Below the pieces are notes generated by a model. It was not told the DNA's origin. It worked only from the letters and a program-made list of their open reading frames with translations, and ran no database searches. Both the position numbers and the translations under genes were made by a program. A DNA stretch of 64,000 bases, taken from the NCBI GenBank assembly GCA_013350335.1, contig CM023539.1:46734631-46798630 (forward strand), given 5' to 3'. Shown in pieces: positions 1-12,438 of the stretch. The first letter of the stretch is position 1; the number at the start of each line of letters is the position of its first letter. This DNA comes from Chimonanthus salicifolius. Lineage: Eukaryota > Streptophyta > Magnoliopsida > Laurales > Calycanthaceae.

Positions 1-300
1 TCAGACTCTGACGCACGCCTTTTGCTTAAAAGAGCGACGGGAATATTCGATCGGGCCGGGTCACGTAACGTGAGCAGACGCTCGACCCGTTATCCAGTAT
101 TTAGTCTCGATCCTATCGTCAACGGCAAGTAGACGATAAGGACGACCGCTTGGTCCATATGAGTACATAAAAACCTGCCATTTGCAAGCAAACTCTGTCA
201 TCGTCAGTTTCTCACGCGATTCCACGTCATGTCGGATTGTTTCTCGGAGTTGCCCCCAGTCTTTGAGGAAACTACGAAACTACTTCGAAATTTATATAGT
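1..300. other. Unassigned, relatively GC-rich left edge
   Basis: This stretch is clearly richer in G and C than the AT-rich DNA that starts near 300. It carries ACGT-core motifs (CACGTAACGTG near 63-73 and CCACGTCATG near 222) and a short inverted repeat, TATCGTC...GACGATA, around 114-140. No open reading frame or recognised family is visible. It could be the proximal promoter or leader of a gene lying left of the window, or the edge of a transposon. Neither can be decided here. Confidence 0.3.
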
Positions 301-694
301 CAAATCACTATCTCTTGTTAGTCTTATTATTAAAAAATAAATTAAAGTATTTAAATACAAATTAAATATTTTCTAATAAAGAGATTAAAGAAATATCTGA
401 ACTCATTGCGATTGAATTTTACCTAATTTAAATGTAATTCTCTCCAACATTATTTATAAAAATTCAGTTCTCTCCAAAGTCAAACTATATTCTTTTAAAA
501 TTTCATCCTATTATTTTGATCGTTTAAACTTATACTTTTTATTACTCACATTTTTCGTCATGTGTGAATTAAATAGAGATACTAATATTTTTATAATGAA
601 AGACACTAATGTATCTTTTACTGTAGATATGAAAAATGACAAATATGTTTCAACGTGAAGGCTTGTGGTATGTATCAAGCTTATGCACGCATCA

Positions 695-856
695 ATCATG
701 TTGGGAGATAATCATAGTTTTCACTGCACACAAATAGCAATATCAGACAAAAATAGAAAAGAAAATCACGTATTGATCATGTTGGGAGAAAATCATAGTT
801 TTCACGGCACACAAATAGCAATATCAGACAAAAATAGAAAAGAGAAATCAAGAAAT
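695..856. repeat. Tandem duplication, two copies of an 81-bp unit
   Basis: The sequence starting ATCATGTTGGGAGA occurs at 695 and again at 776, so the period is 81 bp. The two copies are nearly identical apart from a few substitutions (for example ATAATC versus AAAATC and CACTGC versus CACGGC). The short open frame across it exists only because the unit is duplicated and has no coding character. Flanking DNA from 300 to 1300 is AT-rich with nothing else recognisable. Confidence 0.85.
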
Positions 857-1319
857 TGGAGTAAACTACACCATTGAAGTTTATGTGATTCTCTTTTTAT
901 GGAATTCAAATCAATTCACTATGTTCAAAGGCAAAACTGAAGAAAAGGTGACTCTCGTTACAGATGTTCAACTCTCTCTCACAAAATGGCCATACTACAC
1001 TAATTGTGGTCTACATAAGATGTCATGTGAAAAATACAAAATTTCTCTCAAAAAATAAATAAGTAACGGCTCAACCAGATCGATAATACATCTCTGATGA
1101 TCAGGCTCTAAAAAGTCTAACTACAATATGTGCATCAACATATTAACCGATAACGTATTGATTAGTATTGCCTTATTCTGCATAGTATTAGCCAACACAA
1201 TTCTTCTATTTTTCTTAAATGTCATTTTGACATTTTTTTAGTTAAATCTTGCATTATGTGTGTTTTTAAAAAGGTTTAGAAGCAAATTTCTCAAATGTGA
1301 AAGGTATTTGTCAAATTAG

Positions 1320-1693
1320 ATGTGTGAAACCCTTGCCCAGATGGGCTGTCGCCTAGGAACCGATGTGGGGAGTCCCACATCGGTAGAAAAGGAAGAGAAA
1401 TTGGTGCTTATATGAAGCCAAGCCCTCTTAACTCACAAGAGGCGTTTTAGGCCGGGCCGGGCCATGTGGGCCTAGGCCCAAAAGTAAAACAATGCAGATT
1501 CGCTATGTGCTAAGCCCAAGCAGACAATTTCTTATTGAGTCAAGCCCGAAGCCCTTTATTTAGGTCAGATCGAGTCCTTATAAGATGGAAGTGATTTTAA
1601 TATCTTATGTAATAAGATTATAATGCTCTCTTCCTCTCGTCTCTCTCAATAAAGATAAATACCTAAAATCCAATTATTGTCGAGTATCCAACA
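1320..1693 (+). mobile_element. LTR-like fragment, probable Ty1/copia-type
   Basis: This GC-richer block within AT-rich DNA has promoter- and terminator-like parts in LTR order. There is a perfect 11-bp inverted repeat ACCGATGTGGG/CCCACATCGGT at 1359-1384, a TATA-like CTTATATGAAG near 1408, the palindrome TGGGCCTAGGCCCA near 1467, and an AATAAA signal near 1649. The block ends CCAACA, followed by TGG and then a diverged TATCA, weakly resembling a tRNA-Met primer site. Target duplications were not found and the left boundary is uncertain, so LTR identity is inference. Confidence 0.4.
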
Positions 1694-3780
1694 TGGCCTC
1701 TATCAAGACAAAATATAAGACATCAACACAACATGGCAATTTTAACCTTCTAGTTACACATCGAAACCATCCCCATAGACCAGTTTCTCTCATTTAGTTA
1801 TTTACTGTGTTATCTTAAATTATTCCTAATGTGGCCTTTTTTTAATTCTGTTATTTAAAACCAATTTACTCATCCAATATAGCATGTGGTTCTCCATCAC
1901 ATTGACAGTGTTGATTTGTCTTTTCTTTATTTTTCCAATACTGTACGCCATAGAGTATTGCATGTCCAATAACTATTTTATAAAACCATCCCTTTAAATA
2001 GATTGATGTTTTTTAATCATATAAAACTTCATTAATTTGTCTATATTTTGCCTACTCTATTTTAATCTAAGTAATCCTATCTAATCAAATCTTACATGAA
2101 ATCCAACCATAGAGGTCAAGTATCTAAATTTATCACAATAAAATGCTGTAACATTTTCAATTATAAACAAATTGTCCTGCTTATTTTATATCACTGATAT
2201 TATATTCTATGTATACTATTTTGTTCAACTAATTTTTAAATCATTTATCTCTAAAGTTTGCTTCTAAGATTTCAACTTATTTTTAAATGTTTATTTTATT
2301 TTACTAATTATTACTCTATCATTTGAGAAAGGCAAATACCATGGTACCTCATTTTAGATTCTTAATTTTAACTGGTCTGTGATTAATGCAAAGAAGTACA
2401 AACTTAACACAGACCCTTGACAGAGTCCCACTTAAGTTGAGAACCATTCCATCTCTCCACACACTAGTTATCTCAGGCAAGTTGTCCACACAAGGGTTGA
2501 AGCTTAATCAATAATTGATCCAAAACAATTTAAAATTTTATTTTATTTTCTTATATTTATATCCAAATTTGATTTATGTCTATACAATGCATCTTCAATC
2601 ATTGATATCTACAATAAATTTGAGACTTACCCTTTACAATAGATCATGCTCCTTAGGCATAAAAGAAAATGCAAATACAAATAGGATTAGAAGAAAAGCT
2701 GTATGTTTGCCTACCTTTACACATTAGAAAATACCTCACATTTATAATATCCAACAACATATTCAAATGAAATAGGCCTGCAGCCACCACTTAAATGAGT
2801 TATGACTTTTTAACATTTCATTTCAAATAGGTTTTTTCAAGGATAAGAGAGCTTCCAATAAAAAATATATATTAAGTCATGCGTCACTATAAATGTAGAA
2901 TGTATTTGTGTTTCTATCTGAAAATTCAAACCAATCAGTCTTAGTCATGAGTCATGACCTCACCGGCTTCGTGACCACCCCAAATACGTACCCATATTAT
3001 ATTTATTTTCTCTTATTGAAACGAAAAGGTCGCGGTACTTTTTCTCATGCCTTCTAGAAATATATGGACTTAAAGAAAAACTTAAAAAAAAAGGAAGGTG
3101 GCGAGTTCATGTATCTATAGTGTAATTTTAGTGTACTATAGGGATAATAGTTCATCGTAGAGGTTTTAGGTTTGCTATCCCATAATTTTTCACATTTAAA
3201 TTAAAAAAAAAAATGTTTTTGCTATAATGGTTTCACTGTTTAAGAAGGATAGAAGAGTCATTAAAGTGAAAAAGTGATATAAGTGTTCTTAAAGGAATAT
3301 ATATGTGAAAGAGTTTCATTTATATCAAGTATTCAGGGAGTGGAAACCCGACTGGATAGAGATAAACATATAAGTTGAATGCTTGGGAATGTAATTTATT
3401 TAAGTGAAATAATTATAAGTTGACATTTTCATAATGATTTTTATGAAGATGTGTCATCTAATTGTTTTTCATCAATGATTGAATTTATTTATTTCAAAGT
3501 GGATAGTAGATTAATCTGTTATCATAAAAAATATTATAAGTACAATTTGATTATTTTTCATTTCTTAAACTTTAATTGACATGTCATGCAAGGAAACTAG
3601 AAATCATTAGATTGAGTTGGATAAAGTGATGGATGGATACAAACCTATGTCAATAATTATAGTTTTGAGAGTCCACTCTATCGAATCATCCAAACTTATT
3701 ATTTTTTAGATATCAAATTGAATATTAAAACAAAAATAAGTGAAAATGAATATCAAATGCAAATAAATTTAAATTAAAAA
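1694..3780. other. AT-rich intergenic DNA, no gene seen
   Basis: Both strands are dense in stop codons and long A or T runs. No exon with splice sites, RNA gene or bounded transposon could be recognised. Around 2940-3000 there is a slightly GC-richer patch without an open frame. The right end merges into the promoter of the C2-domain gene. Confidence 0.5.
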
Positions 3781-3804
3781 AAAATAGAATAACATATATT
3801 TGCC

Positions 3805-4058
3805 CCACGTGGAAGGAGGACCCCAGATGAGATTTCCTGAAATCTTTTTTTTTTTTAATTTGACACCTCCAAAAATAGGGATCATTTAAGTTAAAGCCCT
3901 AAATATGGCTGCATGGATGACTCCAAATTTCAACCTAGGAAGAAGCGCATCCGAGACAGGCTCATCTAGAGTAGATAACTAGATACCAGCCCCTGTAATT
4001 ATTTTTCAAAATAAGGGCAATCTCTTCTACGAGCCCCATCCCGTATTTCTCTATAAAT
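3805..4058 (+). promoter_or_regulatory. Promoter of the C2-domain gene: G-box and TATA box
   Basis: A perfect palindromic G-box CCACGTGG lies at 3805-3812 and a canonical TATA box TATAAAT at 4052-4058. The start codon follows about 100 bases after the TATA box, leaving room for a leader of roughly 70 nt (about 4085-4155) that is pyrimidine-rich just before the ATG. The spacing suits a plant class II promoter. G-boxes are bound by bZIP/bHLH factors, so stress or light control is plausible but not shown. Confidence 0.65.
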
Positions 4059-4155
4059 TCTCATTCCCTAACCCTGACCTGAAACGCCACAAACTCAAGA
4101 AGCTCTCCGACCTTTTTTCTAACTCGCTGTCAGATCTTCTGCTTCCTCCTCTGCA

Positions 4156-4991
4156 ATGGCTCCTAAAGAAGTAGAGGTCACAATCTCGTCGGCTAAGGAC
4201 CTTAAGAACGTGAACTGGCGCCACGGGGAACTGAAGCCGTATGCGGTCGTTTGGGTGGACCCCGCTGCCAAGTGCTCCACGCATGTGGACGAGAGCGGCG
4301 ACGCCTGCCCCTTCTGGGACGAGAAGCTCACCATCCCCCTCCACGGCCGATCCGTTGAAGACTCCACTCTCTGCATCGACATCGTCCACGCCGACGCCCA
4401 CGAAGACACCAAGCCCCTCATTGGCTCCGCCAAAGTCCCGCTCCGTGAAGTCCTCGACGACGTCGGGCCCAACGAAAAGTGGTCCAAATCCTTGACCCTT
4501 AAGCGTCCGTCCGGTCCGCCCACAGGGCAAGCTCGACGTCAAGATCGAAGTCCGCGAGCCAAAATATTACGCGCCACCTCCCGGTGCCTACGCACCCCCG
4601 TACGGCCAAACCACTTCAAGAGACTTACGCACCTCCCCCATATGCCTACGGACAGCCCCCTGCCGCTCCGTATTCCACCGCCCCACCAGGTGGGTACCCG
4701 TATAATCCTCCTTACGGGCAGCCGGCATACGGGTACGGGCAGCCGGCCTACGGGTACGGGCAGCCGGCCTACGGGCAAGAGGCGTATGGAGCACCGGTGC
4801 CGGAGAAGAAGGGGAGTAAGTATGGGATGGGGACGGGTCTGGCAGTAGGGGCGGCGGCGGGGCTGATCGGTGGCCTTGCGATAGCAGAGGGTGTGGATTA
4901 CGTAGAGGACAAGATCGCCGATGACGCGGCGGAGAAGGTGGAGGAAGACCTTGCCTACGACGGTGGCGACTATGGGGGCGATGACTTCTAA
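4156..4991 (+). CDS. C2-domain protein, SRC2-like, with two frame breaks
   Basis: Intronless gene of the plant C2-domain/SRC2-homolog family; members bind membranes, often with calcium, in cold, stress or defence responses. Residues 1 to about 120 form the C2 domain: it opens [20 protein letters not shown] and contains YAVVWVDP, an Asp-rich loop, [10 protein letters not shown] and [11 protein letters not shown] Pro/Tyr/Gly-rich region with GYGQPAY repeats follows, then a Gly/Ala-rich hydrophobic segment (about 224-243) and an acidic tail. The frame is not continuous. The C2 part is in the frame of 4156. From about 4526 the family sequence continues one frame on ([20 protein letters not shown]), and from about 4620 one more frame on to the stop at 4989-4991. 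Each shift fits one extra base, near 4513-4525 and 4605-4620. With both removed the protein would be 277 aa, normal for the family. Otherwise an untypical 230-aa product ends at 4848. Sequencing error or recent decay are both possible. Confidence 0.85.
4715..4779 (+). repeat. 21-bp tandem repeat inside the C2 gene (GQPAYGY units)
   Basis: About three copies of a 21-bp unit containing GGGCAGCCGGC(A/C)TACGGGTAC encode the heptad GQPAYGY. This is the low-complexity Tyr/Gly/Pro region typical of SRC2-like proteins. Copies are almost identical, so unit number may vary between alleles. Confidence 0.8.
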
Positions 4992-5129
4992 CGTTCACCC
5001 TGGGATCCCCTTTTCCTAGGTTGGATAAGTAGCTGCAGTGTATTTATTTTAGAAAATGGAGTTGGTAAGGCAATGTGGTTTTTTTTTAATTACGCCGGTT
5101 TGAGCTCTGTTTGGAATTTGGATTTCTCT

Positions 5130-5135
5130 AATAAA
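5130..5135 (+). terminator. Poly(A) signal of the C2-domain gene
   Basis: AATAAA lies about 140 bases after the stop codon, within a T-rich 3' region. This is a usual distance for a plant near-upstream element. Confidence 0.55.
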
Positions 5136-5159
5136 TGGTTTACATAAGCATTGAACATG

Positions 5160-7800
5160 ATCTGGGTCATCCATTTATACAATTATATACATTATGGATA
5201 GAGTCGTCATAAATGGTTTGTGCTTTGGTTATGGTTTTACTTTCTTGTCAATTAGTGCTTAATGTCTCTTTAATATCCTACTAATTATAAATTTGCTAAA
5301 TTTCTTCAATGGTAATTTCGGTAGTAATTTGGGCATTGAAATGTTAAGATAAACAGTTTTTTACCTAAATTACAAATCTCGAGAGATTGGAATTGTATTC
5401 AAAATGTTCACATTAAAACAGTGAATTGTTCAAACTTCAAAGAGCTTTAGAAAATTAAGGTTTTGCTGCTTGCGTAGATTTTGTGTATGACGTATAAGAA
5501 TTTATATAAAAACAAGATAAATTCTAAATTATCATTTTAATTTTTTAATCATACTACTTGGTTTAATTATTAATTTTTTTATTTTTTTATTACTCATGTC
5601 GTAATCATGTACCGCATTAAACTCTCGTCTCGGTTCTTTCAGGTAAGGCGTTACCATTCTTTAATTTTTATGGACTAATCGCATGTCATCTTGAATGAGT
5701 TAACGACATTCGTCTACAGCAGATTCCTTCTGCACCAAATCATATGCCATCAATTCATATTTTATATTGAAATTTATATTTAATATTTTGGCTTGTCAAT
5801 ATTTTATTCTATATATAATATTCAATTTTAAAATTCAGAATTCAATGATTCAGATAGTCACCATTTTATTCTTTATTTTCAGTATTTCAATGTGTATTTA
5901 TCATTCAACTTTAATAATGAATGGAATTTCAGATATTTAGACATTTAGCCGCATTTGCTCCTATTTAACATTTAGAATTAAAATTTTGAAGTTCAAAATG
6001 TTTGAGAATTCATCTCATTACAAAATATCACGAGCAGCAATCATGTCAACTTGGAATGTCCTTAAAAGATAATTTAAATAATTATATAAGTTTCTTTATA
6101 AAATTTTCTCCAAACAAAATTGATATCCTTTTCAAATCAAACTTACGTAAATAGATTATAAAAAGTAAGACATATGTCTTAATTCTTTAATATGTTAAAA
6201 AGTATGGACTAAAATATTCAAACTAAGAATAAAAAATAAAAATATATTATGAATTTGAATGAACAAATTGAGGTACAAATAGAAAGGGCTGAAATATTTT
6301 AATACACATTATTGTTTCCATTTCCCTTAGCTTAGAATATTTTTCATTTTCAATCAATGTCTAAACATACATCTAATATTGGAAATAAGATGCTCCATTT
6401 TAAAACAAAAAAAAATGTTTTCAAAAATGGATTTAAATTCATTATTGATTTTGATAAAAAATTTAAATATCTAATAGTTTGGTAAATTCAACATCTGATA
6501 TATTTAAACTTTAGATTATTTGGCGTGATTACCAGGCTGTAAATTGATAATTAGATTAGTTGATGGCATGTGCTGCACCAAATATGAAGATGACTGCTGT
6601 CTTTAAAGCTTACGTGTCTTTAAAGCTTACTTTTTACTTTATTCTCCACTAAATGAAAAGATACGAGTGTCAGGGCTCCATATCTGAGAGTTTAATATTA
6701 GATAAATATTTTGATTATTATATTTAATAGAATAGCAAATATTTATTACAGATTATGAATGACTGGGTTTAATTTAAAAATAATTTTAATAGATAATATT
6801 AAGTGAGTTGTATACTAAAAACATCCAAATATTTATTATTTTTGCCCTAAATTTTATATTTTATGAGGAATGAGAGATTTAACAAAGTCATAGGTATAAT
6901 GTTTCGCAAACACAAAGATGCCTTCATTTTATTATTTTATCTCAACTATATCCTAAAGCAGTGAACTTATAGATATTTTAATTCTTTAAGATTGAAATCT
7001 TAAATATCAATTTAAAAAATTATTAAAAAATTATATAACCATAGTTTAAATAAATAAATAAAAAGTTTTTAAAAGAAAGTGGGAGAATTTTAGTATTTAT
7101 GAGAAAGTGAAAATAAAAGAAGATTAATTTACTATTAAATTTTGGAAATCATTTTTTCTCTAATAATGTAGTTTGATGGCATTTTAGAATATTATCTCCT
7201 ATCAAAAAAATTATCAGATGGATCATCTAAAGATACTTTTCTCTTACTTTTTATCCCATTTAAACAAATCCTTAAAGAGTATACGTTAATGGATTAATTG
7301 AAAAAAAATGTGCATGCTTATCTTAATTCATTATAATCAAATAATAAGGATATATTTATTAAATTTTAAAGATGTAATGTTATCTAACCGCAAAAAATTT
7401 AGAGATTAGATCAATGGAATTGTGTAAATTTAAAGTAAAATTAAATTTAGATAGAGTTAAGAAATAGAGGTGAAAATAGAAAGGGGTGAGTATTCTGATT
7501 AAAATTAAGAAGCATGATAGAGTGATAGACTTATTGACGAATGTCTTAAACTGTATCTCCATTTTATCTAAATATTGCTAAGAACATTTTTATAAATTTA
7601 ATTTCATATGATTATAAAATTAGAGTACATAATGTGATTTACCATTATCTTAATAAATTTAATTGAAAGTACAATAAATAATTCAAATAATAAAATAATT
7701 ATGTGAGCAACACATGGTTCACGATTCCACTCGGCTCATGCATTATGAGAGAGGAGAGACAGCTTTTCTTAAAATCAGTATCATTTTCAATGGCAAAGGA
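5160..7800. other. AT-rich intergenic DNA, no gene seen
   Basis: Low-complexity A/T-rich sequence on both strands with frequent stops. No exon, RNA gene or bounded mobile element could be supported. A short direct repeat (GTCTTTAAAGCTTAC twice near 6598-6630) is the only notable local structure. Confidence 0.5.
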
Positions 7801-7814
7801 TGGAATAAAGCTGT

Positions 7815-7925
7815 AACCACGTGATTGTGGCGGACGACAATTGCATTTAATCGTTATATAAATAGACGAATCTAAGAAACCCCACTTGGGCGTTTCTTTC
7901 CCCGGCCAAAAAACATCAACGTCAG
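7815..7925 (+). promoter_or_regulatory. Orphan promoter-like segment (G-box plus TATA)
   Basis: A G-box core CACGTG at 7818-7823 is followed by a canonical TATA box TATATAAATA at 7855-7864 and a GC-richer leader-like stretch to about 7925. The order and spacing match a plant core promoter. The DNA downstream turns abruptly AT-rich and the first ATG (7936) opens only a short frame. A loose inverted repeat (GATCCATTTTA near 7926, TAAATGGAATC near 8103) suggests a MITE landed in the leader. It may drive a non-coding RNA or be the remnant of a truncated gene. Confidence 0.4.
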
Positions 7926-9149
7926 ATCCATTTTATGTTAAAGTTAACTATTTTTAATTTTAATATAATACATTTTAACTGTTAAATTAATTATTATAAG
8001 TTTAAATATTTATTTTTAATCTAATCATTTGATTAATTTTATTTTTAAAATTAAGATAATTTTAATAATAATCTATTTATTTATATAATTTTTATTACTA
8101 TTAAATGGAATCTATTGTATAAGATCGCTTGTCAGAACATCTATCCTTTCGGCTTAAAAGTCTCCCAAGTCTTATATATATTTTATTCAACAATCCAAGT
8201 TTCCAACCAGTCTAAGGATCCTCGCAAAGAGATTGAGGAGATCCTATAAAATATTATCCAACTCAATTATTTAAATTGACTTGAGTTGATCTGATCTACT
8301 TTAATAAATGAACCAATCTCGTATGTTTAGTAGATAATACAATTTAACTCAGTGCTTTATAAATGAATAAACTAAACTTACTCAACTATTTGATGCGTGC
8401 ATTATTTAAGAAAACTTAATAAATTGACTGTTCAAGTTCATATAAAATTTGAAAGTGGAGAAGAAGGCTCACTTAAGAGAATTTTGAGTCTTAGATTGGT
8501 GAAATGAATGATCAATTAGATACATATAGAGGTCGGGCCCTTATTCTTTTAATTTAAACTTGAAACATTTATCATTTTCCTTTGTCACCTCCTATCTAAA
8601 TTGTACAAATTAATAGAAGACCTATCAACGCTTTGGATGCCAACTCCTTTCCTTTTTTCAATTTTATTTTTGTTATTCATATTGAATCCGGAGTAGATTT
8701 GCTGTTTAGCCGAATTTACAGCAGCAACAGCAGTAAATCTGTAAATATTTTCAGTTCTGAGTTTTCAGCTGCAAGGCAACAGTGGACTGAGTTGGACGAG
8801 GCTAAACGGGTCTATGTGAAACACGAATCTGATATAACTCAGTCCAAAGAGAAAGGTACGATCTTATAAAATATCCTTTTTTTATTAAATATATATTTGA
8901 TCGGAACTCCAAGCAACACCTCCAGCATTGATTCTCTTAAACCCCTAGAAGAGATGCTCCACATCTACACAGGTTCCTCCAATTTACTCTGCTCAGATTT
9001 GTGATCTCTCGCTTCTTAAAGCAGGAGATAACTAATTGAGCTATATAACGTTAGGTTTATCAATATCTTTTTATAACCCGTTTCTCCTAAAAGTCTGATC
9101 CTGACACACAGCTCTTTTCTGTTAGGAGACACTGTTTTTCAAAAACTAA

Positions 9150-9225
9150 TGTGAATTTACCATTTTGCCCTTCAATTTTAGATCGTCATCTAAAATGGAA
9201 GAGCAAAATAGTAATTTTACACAAT
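9150..9225. repeat. Short foldback hairpin, about 33-bp arms
   Basis: GTGAATTTACCATTTTGCCC with its continuation to ATTTTAGAT is followed, after a loop of a few bases, by its imperfect reverse complement ending AGTAATTTTACAC. Such compact perfect-loop structures are typical of MITE remnants. No target duplication was identified. Confidence 0.6.
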
Positions 9226-9267
9226 TTTCATGTAAACTAGCGGTGTCTAAATGGCCAACTCTTATGA

Positions 9268-9429
9268 GGGAAATGATTTATGCACCCTCCATTTTTACCC
9301 AAGGTGCACTCTCTATGAGTGAAATGTCAGTTTTGGGATAAAAATGGAAGGTGCTTTAATGAAAAAGGAAAGAAAAATTGATGGTAAAACTGGCATTTCA
9401 CTCATAGAGAGTGCACAAATCATTTCCCC
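9268..9429. mobile_element. MITE, probable Mutator-type (about 9-bp target duplication)
   Basis: Outer ends GGGAAATGATTTATGCAC and, inverted, GTGCACAAATCATTTCCC form terminal inverted repeats, and an inner inverted copy of GTGCACTCTCTATGAGTG extends the hairpin. The flanks CTCTTATGA (left) and CTCTCATGA (right) differ at one of nine positions, as expected for an aged Mutator-type duplication. No coding capacity. Superfamily is inferred only from duplication length. Confidence 0.55.
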
Positions 9430-12400
9430 CTCTCATGAATGCTCTTTTCTTCATATTCTTCTTCGTCAATATCTCTCCATCTCACTCCCTTCTCGTGACT
9501 CCGTAATACGAGTCCGAGACTCCGATTTTGAGAATCCCACTCTGATTTATATAACTTCCCCTCTTTCTCTCTCCCTCTCGATCTGGTCCTTTCCTTCACC
9601 GTTTGTAGAAGGGTCTTTTTAATCCTATCACTCAGACCGGGTTCACTTGCAGAATGGTCTTTTTGGCTGAGTTGGGTTCACTTGCATAAGAGTCTTTCTG
9701 GCTCAGTTTGATTTTCGACGGCAGCAATATCCGAATTCAGCCAGCAGACTCTATTTTCCACCTGCAGAATTGTTCTTTTTTTAATTAACGTTTTTTTTTT
9801 TTCTGAGTTCCACTTGAAGATCGGATAGTTTTTGATGAGTTTGGATTTTTTACTTTAGCAATCAGACTCTGATTTTCACCTGCATAGCATGCCTTTCAAG
9901 CCGAGTTGGATTTTCAACGTTATTTTATTTTAGATTTTGTATTTTCTCAATTTATTCTTAAATTTTCTGAAGGAGTTTCCACCCAACTCTGTAATTCTTT
10001 CTTCCGCACTCGGATCAAAGTTTGTGGCACTTCTTTGTAAGCTTATTCTTTTCCTTTTAGTTTTATTAGATTTATGTAATATTTTTCTTGTAGTTTAATT
10101 TGATGATGTATCATAATATTTATTTATTATTTTATTTTAGATTATCTTATATTGATATATTCATGAATATAAAATGTTACTAAGCTTGAGAATATGAAAA
10201 TATTTTTGGCTTTTTCTTATTTCTTTTTTATTTATCTTTTATGCGAATTGTCCAATATAAATTGTAAGAAGTTTTTGCTTTTTAGTTGAATCTACTTGTT
10301 TTCAAATTTTGTGTTATGATTGTATTCCAATTTTGTATCGTATATAATTCTTTATGTTCTTTTTATTTTTACTTTTTGAATTTAACTTGGTTTTTTTTCT
10401 TTTCTTTTCTTTTTTCCATGCATAAATTGGTTTTTGTCAATTTTGAAATTTAAGAATAATATCTGTAAATCAAATGAAAGTAAGAGGATGCCGGAGTGGG
10501 TCTAGGTTGACTTTACGTGACAGAATTTGAGCTAAACAGGGTCAATGATTTTTACCAAATTTTTTGAATCAAATCCAAAATCTCAACAAAGTTACCGGAC
10601 TCAATAATTTTCGAGTTGAATCCGAGTTTGAAGTTTTGAAAGTATGATCTCAAATCTCAATACATTAATTTAATGATTTTTTAAAAACTAATTTAAATTA
10701 TGAAAATTTATTAAATTAGAAGTAAAAAATATTCTGATAAAAGTTTTGAGGAAAAAGCTATATTATTCATTTATTCTTCATGAGAATAAATTATAAAATA
10801 AAATATATGATAATATTTTAAATATTTTGGACCCGTTACTACACATTAAGAAACAACATAATCTAATAAAAAGTATTAACTTTTAATGTCAAATAATTAA
10901 TTTTGGAAGTTGCAGTTCGATATAAAAATGGGCTTAGGTCAAATAAGTGGATGGTGATGTTTGGTATAAACTCAAAAAGGTTAACTATTTGAAGAGGGTG
11001 AGGAAATTAGTGTTCCAAATCTGATTCATATAAAGTTTTATGAAGAATATGAAGGATTTAAATATTATAATATAAAAAAAATTGAATTTAGTGTTCGAAA
11101 GGATTGAGTTAAGTAGAACAAAGATTTTGACACTTGATTTAATTATGAAGATTAAAATGTGTTTTTAGAGTAAATTATACAATTTAGTTGGTTTGAATCA
11201 ATGAACATATGAACCAACCAAATTCTTTTTTCAAAATAAAATATATGATAATTGACTTAAAATAAGTAAATGGAACTTAGCCATTGAACTCTTGAAAACA
11301 ATATAAGCACAAAACAAGTTAGTATAATTAGATTTTTAATAATAGTAATTTATTCTCTTCTCCTATAATATATAATATTTGGAATTTCTAACTTTTCTTT
11401 AATAACAGTAATTTATTATCTTCTCCTATAGTCCTATGAAGGTCATCTAATTGCCATGTTAAGAAAGAGAAGATGACTAATTTTATAAATATAAATGGTA
11501 TTTAAACTAGCAACAGCTATTTACAAATTTCCAAAGTCTATACCAACTATTTTGTTTGTTTTGATATTTCTCCTTTTAAGTGGTGGATCATGACTCTTGA
11601 GTGCATGACGGTATATGCTTAATGCTGCTTTCTATAATGAAGTATGGCGTACATGACAAGTCATGTTCCACACATTCGAGTGGGCCACATTTCTATTGAA
11701 GTTGAAAATTCTCTTTTAATCTTTTTAATTTGAAGTTAAAGTTTTGGTGTATAATTGTGTACATGATCATCTTTAATTATTAAGATAAAGTGTTTAAGTT
11801 AATTTATTTAAGTATTATTAAATGCTCAAATCAATGTCATGGGCCATAGCAAGAATGCATAGTATTAAGGTTAAAAGTTAAAATGCACTATCCACCTGAT
11901 CTTTCAAATTAGATGGGTGATTGACTCAGTGAAATAGTCTTTCATTTGATAATATTGTTTATCGAACATTCCATGATTGAATTAATCAAGTATCAAGTTC
12001 TATTTTTAAATTCTTTAAAATTTTATTATTTTAATCTTTAAATTTTATGACTTTAAAAATTTTTACTTAACCAATTTAATTCTAATCACGTTGGTTGACA
12101 ATATATTGAATAAAAAACTATTTCAACATATTCATCACTAACTTATCAACATATTGATTATAAGACTATTTCAATAATTCTATCATTAATAATATATTCT
12201 TTAAGTGATTATTTATACTTGCATTTTATTTTATATATTATTATGTGATTTGACAACAAATATCAATGCAATATAAATTATAAAATAATGTATTTTAATT
12301 GGTCCATCATAATATAATCTGTACTTGTCTTCCATGCAGAAATTTTACAAAAATGTAAGATGACCCTCCAAATTATTTGTACTACGTTTTTTAAAAAAAT

Positions 12401-12430
12401 CCTGCATAAATTCGAACTCCTTAGCAGGTT
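9430..12430. other. Intergenic DNA, no gene seen
   Basis: The first part (9430-10060) is pyrimidine-rich, with a TATA-like TTATATAA near 9547, a 35-bp imperfect direct repeat (GGGTTCACTTGC at 9639 and 9674) and a donor-like TTTGTAAG near 10034; it resembles leader sequence but no coding exon could be joined to it. From 10060 on it is AT-rich with no recognisable feature except a 62-bp-period partial duplication near 11337-11430. Confidence 0.4.
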
Positions 12431-12438
12431 AGAAAAGA

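Noticed and set aside
4051..4998. Several other open frames across the C2-domain gene on both strands
   Set aside because: They are shadows of a GC-rich coding region. Only the three successive plus-strand segments match the C2/SRC2-like family.
9344..9622. 92-codon open frame near 9.4 kb
   Set aside because: It crosses a MITE boundary and continues into low-complexity pyrimidine-rich DNA, with no family resemblance.
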